This document shows, one piece after another, positions 1 to 9,684 of a stretch of DNA of 64,000 nt (position 1 is its first letter; every line of letters begins with the position of its first letter). Source of the stretch: Rhodanobacter glycinis (lineage in GTDB: Bacteria; Pseudomonadota; Gammaproteobacteria; Xanthomonadales; Rhodanobacteraceae). The stretch covers positions 186,001 through 250,000 of the forward strand of contig NZ_FOSR01000002.1 of NCBI RefSeq assembly GCF_900114325.1, given 5' to 3'. A program made the position numbers and the translations under genes. Below the pieces are notes generated by a model that worked only from the letters and a program-made list of their open reading frames with translations, was not told the origin of the DNA and did not search any database.

Positions 1-1326
<1,326 letters not shown>

Positions 1327-1452
1327 CTATTGTCGCGGTTTCATGGTCAGGGGCAAAGCACCGGGCGCCATATGCATGCCTCCATGGCATGCCCGATTGC
1401 ACCCGCGCGGCGTTGGACTAGCATACGCACACCCAACGCCAAGGATCGTCGC

Positions 1453-1878
1453 ATGAAGGGATTGAGCCAGCGCATCGTCGATTTCATCGCCGCGCTTGAA
1501 CCGTCGTACACCCGCCAGTTGGCCGACGGCCACGAGTGTGCGTTGTGGTTGGGCGATGGCACCTTGCTGCTGCCGATGGACGAATCGCATGCCGCCCACG
1601 AGGAGGGCTGGGTCGCCGTGCTGTGGCAGGGCGACGGGCAACGCCGTTCGGAAGTGCCGGGCAGCCTGCTGGCCAGTCGGGCCATCCTGCAGCATGCGCA
1701 ACTGCTCGGTATCGGTCGCGCGCCGGACGTGACAACGGCCACGCGCGAAATCCTGCTGGCGCATTTCACGCGGCGCACCGGCATCACATTGCGCCCGGAT
1801 ACGGCATTGACGGCTGCGCATGATTCGCACCCCGTGCGAGCCGAAGCGCGGGCGACGGCGGATCTGCCCGTGGCCTGA
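1453..1878 (+). CDS. hypothetical protein, 141 aa
   Basis: I do not recognise this protein. It begins MKGLSQRIVDFIAALEPSYT after an AAGGA-type ribosome site (AAGGATCGTCGC, 1441-1452). No signal peptide and no membrane segment; Ala/Arg/His-rich, moderately acidic N-terminal half with LWLGDGTLLLPMDE. The frame is open further upstream to 1216, but that part has no plausible start signal and low-complexity composition. Divergent from icd and convergent with the lipoprotein at 2013. Coding is supported by a clear start and soluble-protein composition; the function is unknown. Confidence 0.55.
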   Translation: MKGLSQRIVDFIAALEPSYTRQLADGHECALWLGDGTLLLPMDESHAAHEEGWVAVLWQGDGQRRSEVPGSLLASRAILQHAQLLGIGRAPDVTTATREILLAHFTRRTGITLRPDTALTAAHDSHPVRAEARATADLPVA

Positions 1879-2012
1879 GAGCCGGCAGCGAGCCGCTCGA
1901 TGCGGTTCGGGCGGCCACCTCCGTGTCGGTGTGATGCACCGCGACGAGCGCCGGTGCCATTTCGGGCGCCCTCCCTGGCGCACCGAATCTTCCTGAAACT
2001 TTCAGGGTGCCT

Positions 2013-2504
2013 TTATTGCACCGTGAAATCCTTGCTGGACACCGGCTGCCCATTCAGGGAAATCGCCACCTTGTAGCTGCCCGCCGGCCAGCCGCTGGGC
2101 TTGCTGATCTGGAACGCGGTGGTGGCGGGGCCGGTCGGTGCGATCGACTTGCTTTCCTCATGCACCGTCTGGCCGTCCTGATAGGTCCATTTGGCAGCCA
2201 ACGCGGCCGTGCCCGCACCAGACGTGGTGACGGCGGCGTAGATGGTATCGCTGGGCGCAAAGCTGCTGCTCGGCGTAGCGACCTTCTGGTCCGCCCCGAC
2301 GGCATTGCCCAGTTCCACGTCCGTCACGCTGACTGACGTGGGCGCTTGAGCCGACGGAGCGGCCGCGCCATCCGGTTGGGCGGTCGGTGGCGGAGTGCCG
2401 GCAGGTGCGGTGGTCGGTTCACCCTGCTTGCCGCAGGCGCTCAGCGACAGCGCAACGGCCAGGGACAATACGCCAAGCGTCGTGATGCGATGGTTGATCT
2501 TCAT
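2013..2504 (-). CDS. small secreted lipoprotein, 163 aa
   Basis: Signal peptide with a lipobox (LSLAVALSLSAC, lipidated Cys near residue 24), then a Pro/Ala/Thr/Gln-rich linker (about residues 28-58) and a C-terminal beta-rich domain of about 105 residues. The C-terminal domain is clearly paralogous to that of the lipoprotein at 39222: both share SFAP/HFAP, IAPTGPATTAF / IATSGPATTTF and a closing SYKVAISLNGQPV / KYKVDITLDGKQV. The fold resembles an extracellular Ig-like or carbohydrate-type domain, but I cannot name the family. It lies 12 bp downstream of the LysM gene and is probably co-transcribed with it. Confidence 0.8.
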   Translation of the reverse strand: MKINHRITTLGVLSLAVALSLSACGKQGEPTTAPAGTPPPTAQPDGAAAPSAQAPTSVSVTDVELGNAVGADQKVATPSSSFAPSDTIYAAVTTSGAGTAALAAKWTYQDGQTVHEESKSIAPTGPATTAFQISKPSGWPAGSYKVAISLNGQPVSSKDFTVQ

Positions 2505-2516
2505 GTGTTCGCCTCC

Positions 2517-2825
2517 TCAGGCTTTGGCGGGAATCTTCAGCGTCTGGCCCGGCACAATGCGGTCCGGGTTGTCGAGCTGGTCGCGGTTCGCGTCGAAGAT
2601 GCGATGCCACTCGTTGGCGTTGCCGTAGACGTGTTTGGCGATCTTCGACAGGTTGTCGCCGGAAACGACGGTATAGGTTTGCGCAGCGGCATCCGGTGCC
2701 GTCGAGGACGCACCACCCTGCACATCGCTGAAATCGGCCGGGGCCGGGGCGGCGGCCGGCGGCGCCGTCGAAGACGCGCCACCTTGCACGTCGGAGAAAT
2801 CCGGCTTGCTCGTCTCGTTGCCCAT
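2517..2825 (-). CDS. LysM domain protein, Kbp/YgaU-like C-terminal domain
   Basis: 102 aa. The ATG at 2825 is chosen because GGAGGAA lies 7 nt before it; an in-frame ATG five codons upstream overlaps that ribosome site. The N-terminal half holds two copies of DFSDVQGGASSTAP separated by a Pro/Ala linker. The C-terminal LysM domain (about residues 50-100, YTVVSGDNLSKIAKHVYG to VPGQTLKIP) resembles the LysM domain of E. coli Kbp (YgaU), a cytoplasmic potassium-binding protein, but the BON domain of Kbp is missing. No signal peptide, so a cytoplasmic location is likely. First gene of a probable two-gene unit with the lipoprotein. Confidence 0.82.
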   Translation of the reverse strand: MGNETSKPDFSDVQGGASSTAPPAAAPAPADFSDVQGGASSTAPDAAAQTYTVVSGDNLSKIAKHVYGNANEWHRIFDANRDQLDNPDRIVPGQTLKIPAKA

Positions 2826-2914
2826 CGGGCATTCCTCCATTGAAGTGGAGGGACAGGAATAACGGCGCGAAGGTTAGTAGTACGTGAGCGCCCCGTCATT
2901 CATGCGGCGATGCT

Positions 2915-5900
2915 TCAGCTTTGCTGCGACACCAGCCGCCGTGTGCGACGACGCTCGCGACGTGCCGCGCGCCAGCCTTTCCAGCGGGCGGCGAGGCAGG
3001 AGAAGATCACGTACAGCGCCGGCGTGCTGAGCAGGGTGAGGCTCTGCGAGACGAGCAGGCCGCCGATCAGCGCGATGCCCAGCGGGCGGCGCAACTCGGA
3101 GCCTTCACCCAGGCCGATGGCCAGCGGCGCCGCGGCGAGGATGGCGACCATGGTGGTCATCATGATCGGACGGAAGCGCACGATGCAGGCCTCGCGCGCC
3201 GCTTCCATCGGACTCTTGCCGTGCTCGCGTTCGGCGACCAGTGCGAAGTCGATCATCATGATCGCGTTCTTCTTGACGATGCCTATCAACAGCACCAGCG
3301 CGATCTGCGCCACCACCGACAAATCGGTATCGGTGATCCACAACGCCAGCAGCGCACCGACGCCGGCGGCGGGCAAGGTGGAAAGGATCGTGATCGGATG
3401 GATCAGGTTCTCGTACAACATGCCCAGCACGATGTAGACGGTAAGGACCGCGGCCAGCACCAGCCACAGCATGCCGCCCTGCGCCTGGCGGAAGCGACGG
3501 AAGTTGTCGCCCAGGCCGAGACGGATGTCGCCCGGCATGCGCATGCCGTCCACGGTGTGCTGGATGATCGCGTAGGCCTCGCCCATGCTCACGCCCGGCG
3601 CGAGATTGAAGCTGAGGTCCATCGTGGTGTACTGGTTTTCGTGGGTGATCGACGTGGGCGACAGCCCCGGCACCTGCTTCACCATCGCGGTGATCGGAAT
3701 CATCTTGCCGCTGGTGGAACTCACGTAGATCTTGTTGAGCGCATCCGGCGTGGCCGTCTGGCTGGGTAGCGCATTGACCACGACCTTGTACTGGTTGAGG
3801 TCGGAATAGATGGTGCTGACCTGGCGCTGACCGAAGGCGTCGTACAGCGCGCCATCGATGGTGCCGACCGAAACGCCCAGCCGCGCCGCGGTATCGCGGT
3901 CGATCACCATGTTCTGCAGCAGGCCGGATTCATCCACGTCACTGCCCACGTCGCGCAGCTTGGGGCTTTTCTTCAGCTGGGCAACCAGCTTGGGCAGCCA
4001 CTCCTGCAACTCGGTCAGGCTGTTGCCCTGCAGCGATACCGAGTACTGCGCGCCCTGGCTGGTGCCGCCACCGCTGGGCAGATCCTGGATCGGACGTAGG
4101 CGCACGTTGAGGTCGGGGAAACGATCGGCCTTGGCGCTCAATCGCGCCAGTGCGGCGAAGGTGTCGTCCTTGCGTCCTTGCGCAGGCGTTTTCAGCTGGA
4201 TGTTGAACGACGCACTGGTGCCGCTGCGGCTGCTGCCCAGACGCGCACCGACCACGGCCACGTCCGGATCGGCCAGCAGCATGTCGGTGATGCGGTCGAG
4301 GCGTTTCACCGACTCGTCGAACGACACCGTGGAGCTGGAACTGGCACGCCCCCAGATCAGCCCGGTGTCCTGCGGCGGAAACAACCCGCCCGGCACCACC
4401 TTGAGCAGGAAGAACGTGGCGACGATCAATACCAGCGGTGTCAGCGCCAGCATGAGCGCATGGCGCAACGCGAAGTCCAGCCCGCGCGTGTAGACGCGCA
4501 GCATGCCGGCGTGGAAGCCTTCCAGCGCCGCACCCAGCCGCGACGGTTTTTCCGGCTCGCTATGACCGCGCAGGAAATGCCCGCACAACGATGGCGTCAG
4601 CGTCAGCGACACGATCGCCGACATCACGATCGCCGCCACCAGCGTCATCGTGAACTGATGCATGAACATGCCGGTGATGCCGCCGGCGAACAGCAGCGGA
4701 ATGAATACTGCGGTCAACGAGGCGGTGATCGAGACGATGGTGAAGCCGATCTCCTTGGCCCCGGCCAGCGTGGCTTCCAGCCGCGACATGCCCGCGTCGA
4801 TGTGGCGGATGATGTTCTCGATCACCACGATGGCGTCATCCACCACGAAACCGATGGCGATCACCAGCGCCAGCAGGGTGAGGTTGTTGAGCGTATAGCC
4901 CAGGATGTACATCACGCCGAACGCACCGGCCAGCGACAGCGGCACGGTGACCGCGGCGATCAGCGTGGGTGCCAGCCGGCGCAGGAACAGCGCCATCGTC
5001 AGCACCACCATCGCCAGCGAGATCAGCAGCGTCACCTGCACCTCGTGCAACGACGCGCGGATGGTCGGCGTGTGGTCGAAGAACGGGGTGATCACGGTCC
5101 CGGGATGCAGGTAGGCGCGCAGCATCGGCACTTCGGCCTGCACCCGGTCGACGGTGGCGATGACGTTGGCGTCAGCCTGCTTGTACACGTACATCAGGAT
5201 CGCCGGCTTGCCCTGGAACCAGGCCGCCTGGTAGGCGTCCTCGGTGCCGGCATAGACGTGTGCCACGTCGGACAGCCGCACCGGCACGCCATTGTGCATG
5301 GCGATCACCAGCTTGGCGAAATCGTCGGCCGTGTGCAGCGAGTCGTTCGCGGTGACGATCATCTGCGTCTTGCCGTTGCTCAGGAAACCCTGCGGCGAGG
5401 TGACGTTGGCGGCGGTGAGCGCGTTGCGCAACTGGTCCGGCGACAGGCCCATGGAGTTCAGCGCACGCAGGTTCACGTCGACCCGGATCGCCGGCGTGGC
5501 GGCACCGGCAATATCCACCGAGGAAACCCCGGGTATCTGCCTGATCCGTTGCGCCAGCAGCGAATCGGCCACGTCGTACAGATCCGCCGCCGATTGCGTT
5601 TCCGAGGTCAGCGCGAAGGCGATGATCGGATCGTCGTTGGGATTGGCCTTGCGGTAGCTCGGTGCGCCGTTGAGTCCGGAGGGGAGATCCGGCAAGGCGG
5701 CATTGATCGCCGCCTGCACGTCCCGCGCGGCGGAGTCCAGGTTGCGTCCGTCCTGGAAGAACATCAGCACGAAGGTGCTGCCTTCGGAACTGTGCGACCG
5801 CATGGAATCAATGCCGGCCACCTGGCCCAGGTGGCGCTCCAGCGGTGCGGCCACGGTGGAGGCCATGGTGGTGGCACTGGCGCCGGCCTGGCTGGCCTGC

Positions 5901-6040
5901 ACGAAGATCACCGGGAACTGCATGTCCGGCAACGCCGACACGCCGAGCAGCGAGTAGCAGATCATGCCGATGACGAACACGCCCATCGCCAGCAACGAGG
6001 TACCGATCGGGCGGCGGATGAACGGGGCACAGATGTTCAT
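2915..6040 (-). CDS. mdtC: RND multidrug efflux permease, MdtC-like
   Basis: 1041 aa inner-membrane proton/drug antiporter of the HAE1 family. It starts MNICAPFIRRPIGTSLLAMG, has the two-fold repeat of TM bundles and large periplasmic loops, and the TM4 proton-relay pair D401-D402 (GFVVDDAIVVIEN). The porter-loop sequence YRKANPNDDPII fits the MdtC/MuxC subtype, which forms a heteromultimer with MdtB. Last gene of the cluster: 205 bp separate it from mdtB and contain an intrinsic terminator, so it may have its own promoter or depend on read-through. Normal length for the family. No outer-membrane factor gene is present here. Confidence 0.93.
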   Translation of the reverse strand: MNICAPFIRRPIGTSLLAMGVFVIGMICYSLLGVSALPDMQFPVIFVQASQAGASATTMASTVAAPLERHLGQVAGIDSMRSHSSEGSTFVLMFFQDGRNLDSAARDVQAAINAALPDLPSGLNGAPSYRKANPNDDPIIAFALTSETQSAADLYDVADSLLAQRIRQIPGVSSVDIAGAATPAIRVDVNLRALNSMGLSPDQLRNALTAANVTSPQGFLSNGKTQMIVTANDSLHTADDFAKLVIAMHNGVPVRLSDVAHVYAGTEDAYQAAWFQGKPAILMYVYKQADANVIATVDRVQAEVPMLRAYLHPGTVITPFFDHTPTIRASLHEVQVTLLISLAMVVLTMALFLRRLAPTLIAAVTVPLSLAGAFGVMYILGYTLNNLTLLALVIAIGFVVDDAIVVIENIIRHIDAGMSRLEATLAGAKEIGFTIVSITASLTAVFIPLLFAGGITGMFMHQFTMTLVAAIVMSAIVSLTLTPSLCGHFLRGHSEPEKPSRLGAALEGFHAGMLRVYTRGLDFALRHALMLALTPLVLIVATFFLLKVVPGGLFPPQDTGLIWGRASSSSTVSFDESVKRLDRITDMLLADPDVAVVGARLGSSRSGTSASFNIQLKTPAQGRKDDTFAALARLSAKADRFPDLNVRLRPIQDLPSGGGTSQGAQYSVSLQGNSLTELQEWLPKLVAQLKKSPKLRDVGSDVDESGLLQNMVIDRDTAARLGVSVGTIDGALYDAFGQRQVSTIYSDLNQYKVVVNALPSQTATPDALNKIYVSSTSGKMIPITAMVKQVPGLSPTSITHENQYTTMDLSFNLAPGVSMGEAYAIIQHTVDGMRMPGDIRLGLGDNFRRFRQAQGGMLWLVLAAVLTVYIVLGMLYENLIHPITILSTLPAAGVGALLALWITDTDLSVVAQIALVLLIGIVKKNAIMMIDFALVAEREHGKSPMEAAREACIVRFRPIMMTTMVAILAAAPLAIGLGEGSELRRPLGIALIGGLLVSQSLTLLSTPALYVIFSCLAARWKGWRAARRERRRTRRLVSQQS

Positions 6041-6140
6041 GCGTTACGGCAACTCACGGCGCGGTGGAAACGTTCGACAACGGAATCATGCATCTTTCAC
6101 TCAACGCGCGAACCGCGCCGGGGTTGAACCGGAACCGCGA
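6041..6140 (-). other. mdtC 5' leader between terminator and start codon
   Basis: About 100 bp between the T-run of the mdtB terminator and the mdtC ATG. If the terminator works, this stretch must carry any separate mdtC promoter. I do not see a convincing -35/-10 pair in it. Confidence 0.3.
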
Positions 6141-6174
6141 AAACCGAAAAGGCACCCCGGGATTCCGGGGTGCC
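6141..6174 (-). terminator. intrinsic terminator after mdtB
   Basis: Perfect 10-bp stem (GGCACCCCGG at 6151-6160, CCGGGGTGCC at 6165-6174) with a 4-nt loop. On the minus strand it is followed by TTTTCGGTTTT. It lies about 70 nt behind the mdtB stop and ahead of mdtC, so it is inside the mdtABC cluster. Confidence 0.75.
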
Positions 6175-6245
6175 GTGGAAGTCATGCGGCGACGTGCGAC
6201 ATGGCTGGCCCGGGCCGCCCGAAGGCGGCCACCAGCGTCGACGAC

Positions 6246-9200
6246 TCATGCCCCGCTCTGCTGGATGCGCGCCAGCTCGCGTTGTTCGCGGCGATGCTGC
6301 AACCAGTCGGAGAAACGTTCCATGTAGAGATAGATCACCGGCGTGGTGTACAGCGTGATCAACTGCGACAGCAACAGGCCGCCGACGATCGACACGCCGA
6401 GCGGCCGGCGCAGTTCCGCACCGATGCCGTTGCCCAGCGCCAGCGGCAAGGCGCCGAGCATCGCCGCCGCGGTGGTCATCATGATCGGGCGGAAGCGCAG
6501 CAGGCAGGCGCGGCGGATCGCATCGTGCGCATTCATCCCGGCACGCCGTGCCTCGATCGCGAAGTCGATCATCATGATCGCGTTTTTCTTGACGATGCCG
6601 ATCAGCAGCACGATGCCGACGATGCCGTCCACCGACAGGCTCATGCCGCACAGGATCAGCGCCAGCAACGCGCCCACGCCGGCCGGCGGCAGCGTGGAGA
6701 TGATCGTCAGCGGATGGATGTAGCTCTCGTAGAGCACGCCCAGCACGATGTAGATCACGATGATCGAGGCGAGCAGCAACAGCACTTCGTCGCTGAGCGA
6801 GGAGGAGAACTCCGCCGCCTTGCCGATGAACTCCCCGCGCACCTGCGGCGGCATGTTCAGCTGCTTCTCGACCTTCTGGATCGCCGCCACGCCCTGCGAC
6901 AGCGAGTAACCCGGTGCCAGGTTGAACGAGAGCGTCACCGCCGGCAACTGGTTCTGGTGGCTGACCACCAGTGGCGCATCGGTGACCGTGGCGGTAGCCA
7001 GCGAAGACAGCGGAATGGTGCCGCCGGCGCCGATGGTGAAGCCCACGTTGCCGCCGTTGCCGATGCCCGATGGCGTGGCCGAGTTGCTCGACTTCACCTG
7101 GCCGAAACTGGTGGCAGTGGAGCCGGTCAACGCGCCGTTGCCGTTGCCGCGCACAGTCAGCTTGTCCAGCAGATCGGCGCGGTTGCGGAACTGCGGCGCC
7201 ACTTCCAGCACCACGCGGTACTGGTTGAGCTGGGTGAAGATGGTGGAGATCTGGCGCTGGCCGAAGGCGTCGTACAAGGTGTCGTCGATGGTCTGCACCG
7301 GCACGCCGAGGCGGCTGGCCTTTTCGCGGTCGATGTTGAGCTTGAGCGCGTTGCCCTGGTTGACCAGGTTGTTGCCCACGTCGGCCAGTTCAGGCTGCTT
7401 GCGCAACGCCTGGGTCATCTCGGTGGCGTACTTGGCCAGCTCGTCGGAATTCACGTCGGACAGCGAATACTGGTACTCGGTGGCGGCCACGCGGGTATCC
7501 AGCGTCACGTCCTGCACCGGCTTCAGGTACAGCGCCACGCCGGGAATGCCGGCGGCGTCCTTCTGCAGGCTGGCGACCACGCTATCCAGGCTGCCGCGCT
7601 TGCTGCGGTCCTTCAGCACGATGCTGAGCTGGCCCTGGTTGAGCGTGGGGTTGATCGTGCCGGCACCGATGAAGGCGGCCACGCCGGCCACCGCCGGGTC
7701 CTTGCGCAGCGCGGCGGCCACCGCCTGAGTGCGGTTTTCCATCTGCGGGAAGGCGATGTTGTCGTCGGCCTGCACCACGCCGGTGATCATGCCGGTGTCC
7801 TGCTCGGGCAGCAGGCCCTTGGGAATCACGATGTACAGGCACACGGTGACGACCAGCGTGATCGTGGCCACCAGCATGGTCAGCCGGCGATGGTCGAGCA
7901 CCCAGTCCAGCGAGCGCTCGTACAGCCCCACCGTGCGCGACCACACGGTGCGCTTGCCGGCGGCGGCATGGCGTTCGTGCGCGTCGTCGCCTTCAGGCAG
8001 TTCGTCGGGCTTGAGCAGGTAGGCGCACATCATCGGCGTCAGCGTCAGCGACACCAGCATCGAGATGGTCACCGCAATCGTCAGCACCCACGCGAATTCG
8101 TGGAACAGCCGACCCGTGACGCCGGGCATCAGCAGCAGCGGCAGGAACACCGCCACCAGCGACACGGTCAGCGACAGCACGGTGAAGCCGATTTCCTTCG
8201 CGCCGATCTCGGCTGCCTCCTTGCCGTCCTTGCCCTGCTCGATGTAGCGCACGATGTTCTCGATCATCACGATCGCATCGTCCACCACGAAGCCGGTGGC
8301 CACGGTCAGCGCCATCAGCGAGAGGTTGTCCAGCGACATGCCGGTGAACGACATCACGCCGAACGTGCCCAGCAACGACAGCGGCACCGCCACCGACGGA
8401 ATCACCGTGGCCCACAACCGGCGCAGGAACACGAAGATCACTGCCACCACCAGGAAGATGGTCAGCAGCAGGGTGAATTCCACGTCGTGCACCGACGCCT
8501 GGATGGTGATGGTGCGGTCGGCGAACACATCAAGATGCACGTCGGCCGGCAAGGTGGCGCGCAGCGACGGCAGCACCTGGCGGATCTGCTGCACCGTCTT
8601 GACGATGTTGGCACCGGGCTGGCGACGGATGTCCAGCAGCACCGCCGGCTTGTTGTTGGACCACGCGGCGAGCTGGTCGTCCTCCACTCCGTCGACCACG
8701 TTGGCCACGTCGGACAGCCGTACCGGCGCGCCATTCTTGTAGCTGATGATGGTGCTCTTGTACTGGGCCGCGTCGACCAGCTGGTCGTTGGTGCCGATCG
8801 AGTAACTTTGCGTCTTGCCGTTCAAGGTGCCCTTGGGCGCATTGACGTTGGCCTGGGTGAGCGCGCTGCGCACGTCCTCCATGGTCAGGCCGAGATTGGC
8901 CAGCTGCGACGGATTCACCTGCACGCGCACCGCCGGGCGCACGTTGCCGGCGATCGATACCAGGCCCACGCCCGGCACCTGCGACAGCTTCTGCGCGATC
9001 ACCGAATCGGCCATGTCGTTGACGTCGCGCAGCGGACGGCTGTCCGATTGCAGCGACAGCGTGAGGATCGGCGCGTCGGCCGGATTCACGCGGTTGTATA
9101 CCGGCGGGTACGGCAGGTTGCTGGGCAAGGTGCCCTTGGCCTGGTCGATCGCCGATTGCACGTCCTGCGCGGCCACGTCGATGTCGCGGCTCATGTCGAA

Positions 9201-9482
9201 CTGCAACACGATGGTGGACAGGCCGGCGGAGGAATCCGAACTCATCATGGTGAGTCCGGAAATCTGCCCCAGGTTGCGCTCCAGCGGCGTGGTGATCAGG
9301 TCCGCCATGGTGGTGGCGCTGGCGCCCGGGTACTGCGTGGTCACCACCAGGCTGGGGGCCTCGATCTCCGGCAGCGCCGACACCGGCAGCTCGCGGTAGC
9401 CAAGGATGCCGAGCAGCAGCACCGCCACCATCAGCAGCGAGGTGGCGATCGGACGGCGAATGAAGAGCGAGGAGAATCCCAT
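6246..9482 (-). CDS. mdtB: RND multidrug efflux permease, MdtB-like
   Basis: 1078 aa HAE1-family permease, starting MGFSSLFIRRPIATSLLMVA, with D401-D402 in TM4 (VATGFVVDDAIVMIEN) for proton translocation. The NPADAPILTLSLQS loop fits the MdtB/MuxB subtype. It is about 35-40 residues longer than typical: an extra Gly/Asn/Ser/Thr-rich stretch lies near residues 778-820 in the second periplasmic region, between two beta strands of the porter/docking domain. Second gene after mdtA (202 bp gap). It should pair with the MdtC-like protein and the MdtA adaptor; the outer-membrane channel must come from elsewhere. Confidence 0.93.
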   Translation of the reverse strand: MGFSSLFIRRPIATSLLMVAVLLLGILGYRELPVSALPEIEAPSLVVTTQYPGASATTMADLITTPLERNLGQISGLTMMSSDSSAGLSTIVLQFDMSRDIDVAAQDVQSAIDQAKGTLPSNLPYPPVYNRVNPADAPILTLSLQSDSRPLRDVNDMADSVIAQKLSQVPGVGLVSIAGNVRPAVRVQVNPSQLANLGLTMEDVRSALTQANVNAPKGTLNGKTQSYSIGTNDQLVDAAQYKSTIISYKNGAPVRLSDVANVVDGVEDDQLAAWSNNKPAVLLDIRRQPGANIVKTVQQIRQVLPSLRATLPADVHLDVFADRTITIQASVHDVEFTLLLTIFLVVAVIFVFLRRLWATVIPSVAVPLSLLGTFGVMSFTGMSLDNLSLMALTVATGFVVDDAIVMIENIVRYIEQGKDGKEAAEIGAKEIGFTVLSLTVSLVAVFLPLLLMPGVTGRLFHEFAWVLTIAVTISMLVSLTLTPMMCAYLLKPDELPEGDDAHERHAAAGKRTVWSRTVGLYERSLDWVLDHRRLTMLVATITLVVTVCLYIVIPKGLLPEQDTGMITGVVQADDNIAFPQMENRTQAVAAALRKDPAVAGVAAFIGAGTINPTLNQGQLSIVLKDRSKRGSLDSVVASLQKDAAGIPGVALYLKPVQDVTLDTRVAATEYQYSLSDVNSDELAKYATEMTQALRKQPELADVGNNLVNQGNALKLNIDREKASRLGVPVQTIDDTLYDAFGQRQISTIFTQLNQYRVVLEVAPQFRNRADLLDKLTVRGNGNGALTGSTATSFGQVKSSNSATPSGIGNGGNVGFTIGAGGTIPLSSLATATVTDAPLVVSHQNQLPAVTLSFNLAPGYSLSQGVAAIQKVEKQLNMPPQVRGEFIGKAAEFSSSLSDEVLLLLASIIVIYIVLGVLYESYIHPLTIISTLPPAGVGALLALILCGMSLSVDGIVGIVLLIGIVKKNAIMMIDFAIEARRAGMNAHDAIRRACLLRFRPIMMTTAAAMLGALPLALGNGIGAELRRPLGVSIVGGLLLSQLITLYTTPVIYLYMERFSDWLQHRREQRELARIQQSGA

Positions 9483-9684
9483 GGGTCGTCGTAACCGTCA
9501 GAGTCGGTGAATGCTCTCCGGCCGTCCCGCGCCGCAAGTCGTCTGCGCGCAGGCCGGGGAGGAGCCGTGAAATGGACGTCCGTCCACGTTCGGGTGATGA
9601 CGCAAGCGCGGGCCACCGGACCAGGTGAAGCGGTGCGCGGCGGGCGGCGACGCTTTCGTCGCGGCCCGCGCGGCGCGGGCCGGC

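Noticed and set aside
1375..1392. CATGCC-TCCAT-GGCATG inverted repeat as an operator
   Set aside because: Six-bp arms in a GC-rich intergenic region with no associated regulator or promoter elements; could be chance.
4178..6127. 649-aa plus-strand open frame across mdtC
   Set aside because: Same kind of antisense shadow; no recognisable domain and His/Arg/Gln-rich.
5964..9494. 1176-aa open frame on the plus strand across mdtB
   Set aside because: Antisense of the RND pump gene; the product is His/Arg/Gln-rich low complexity, typical of mirror frames in high-GC DNA.
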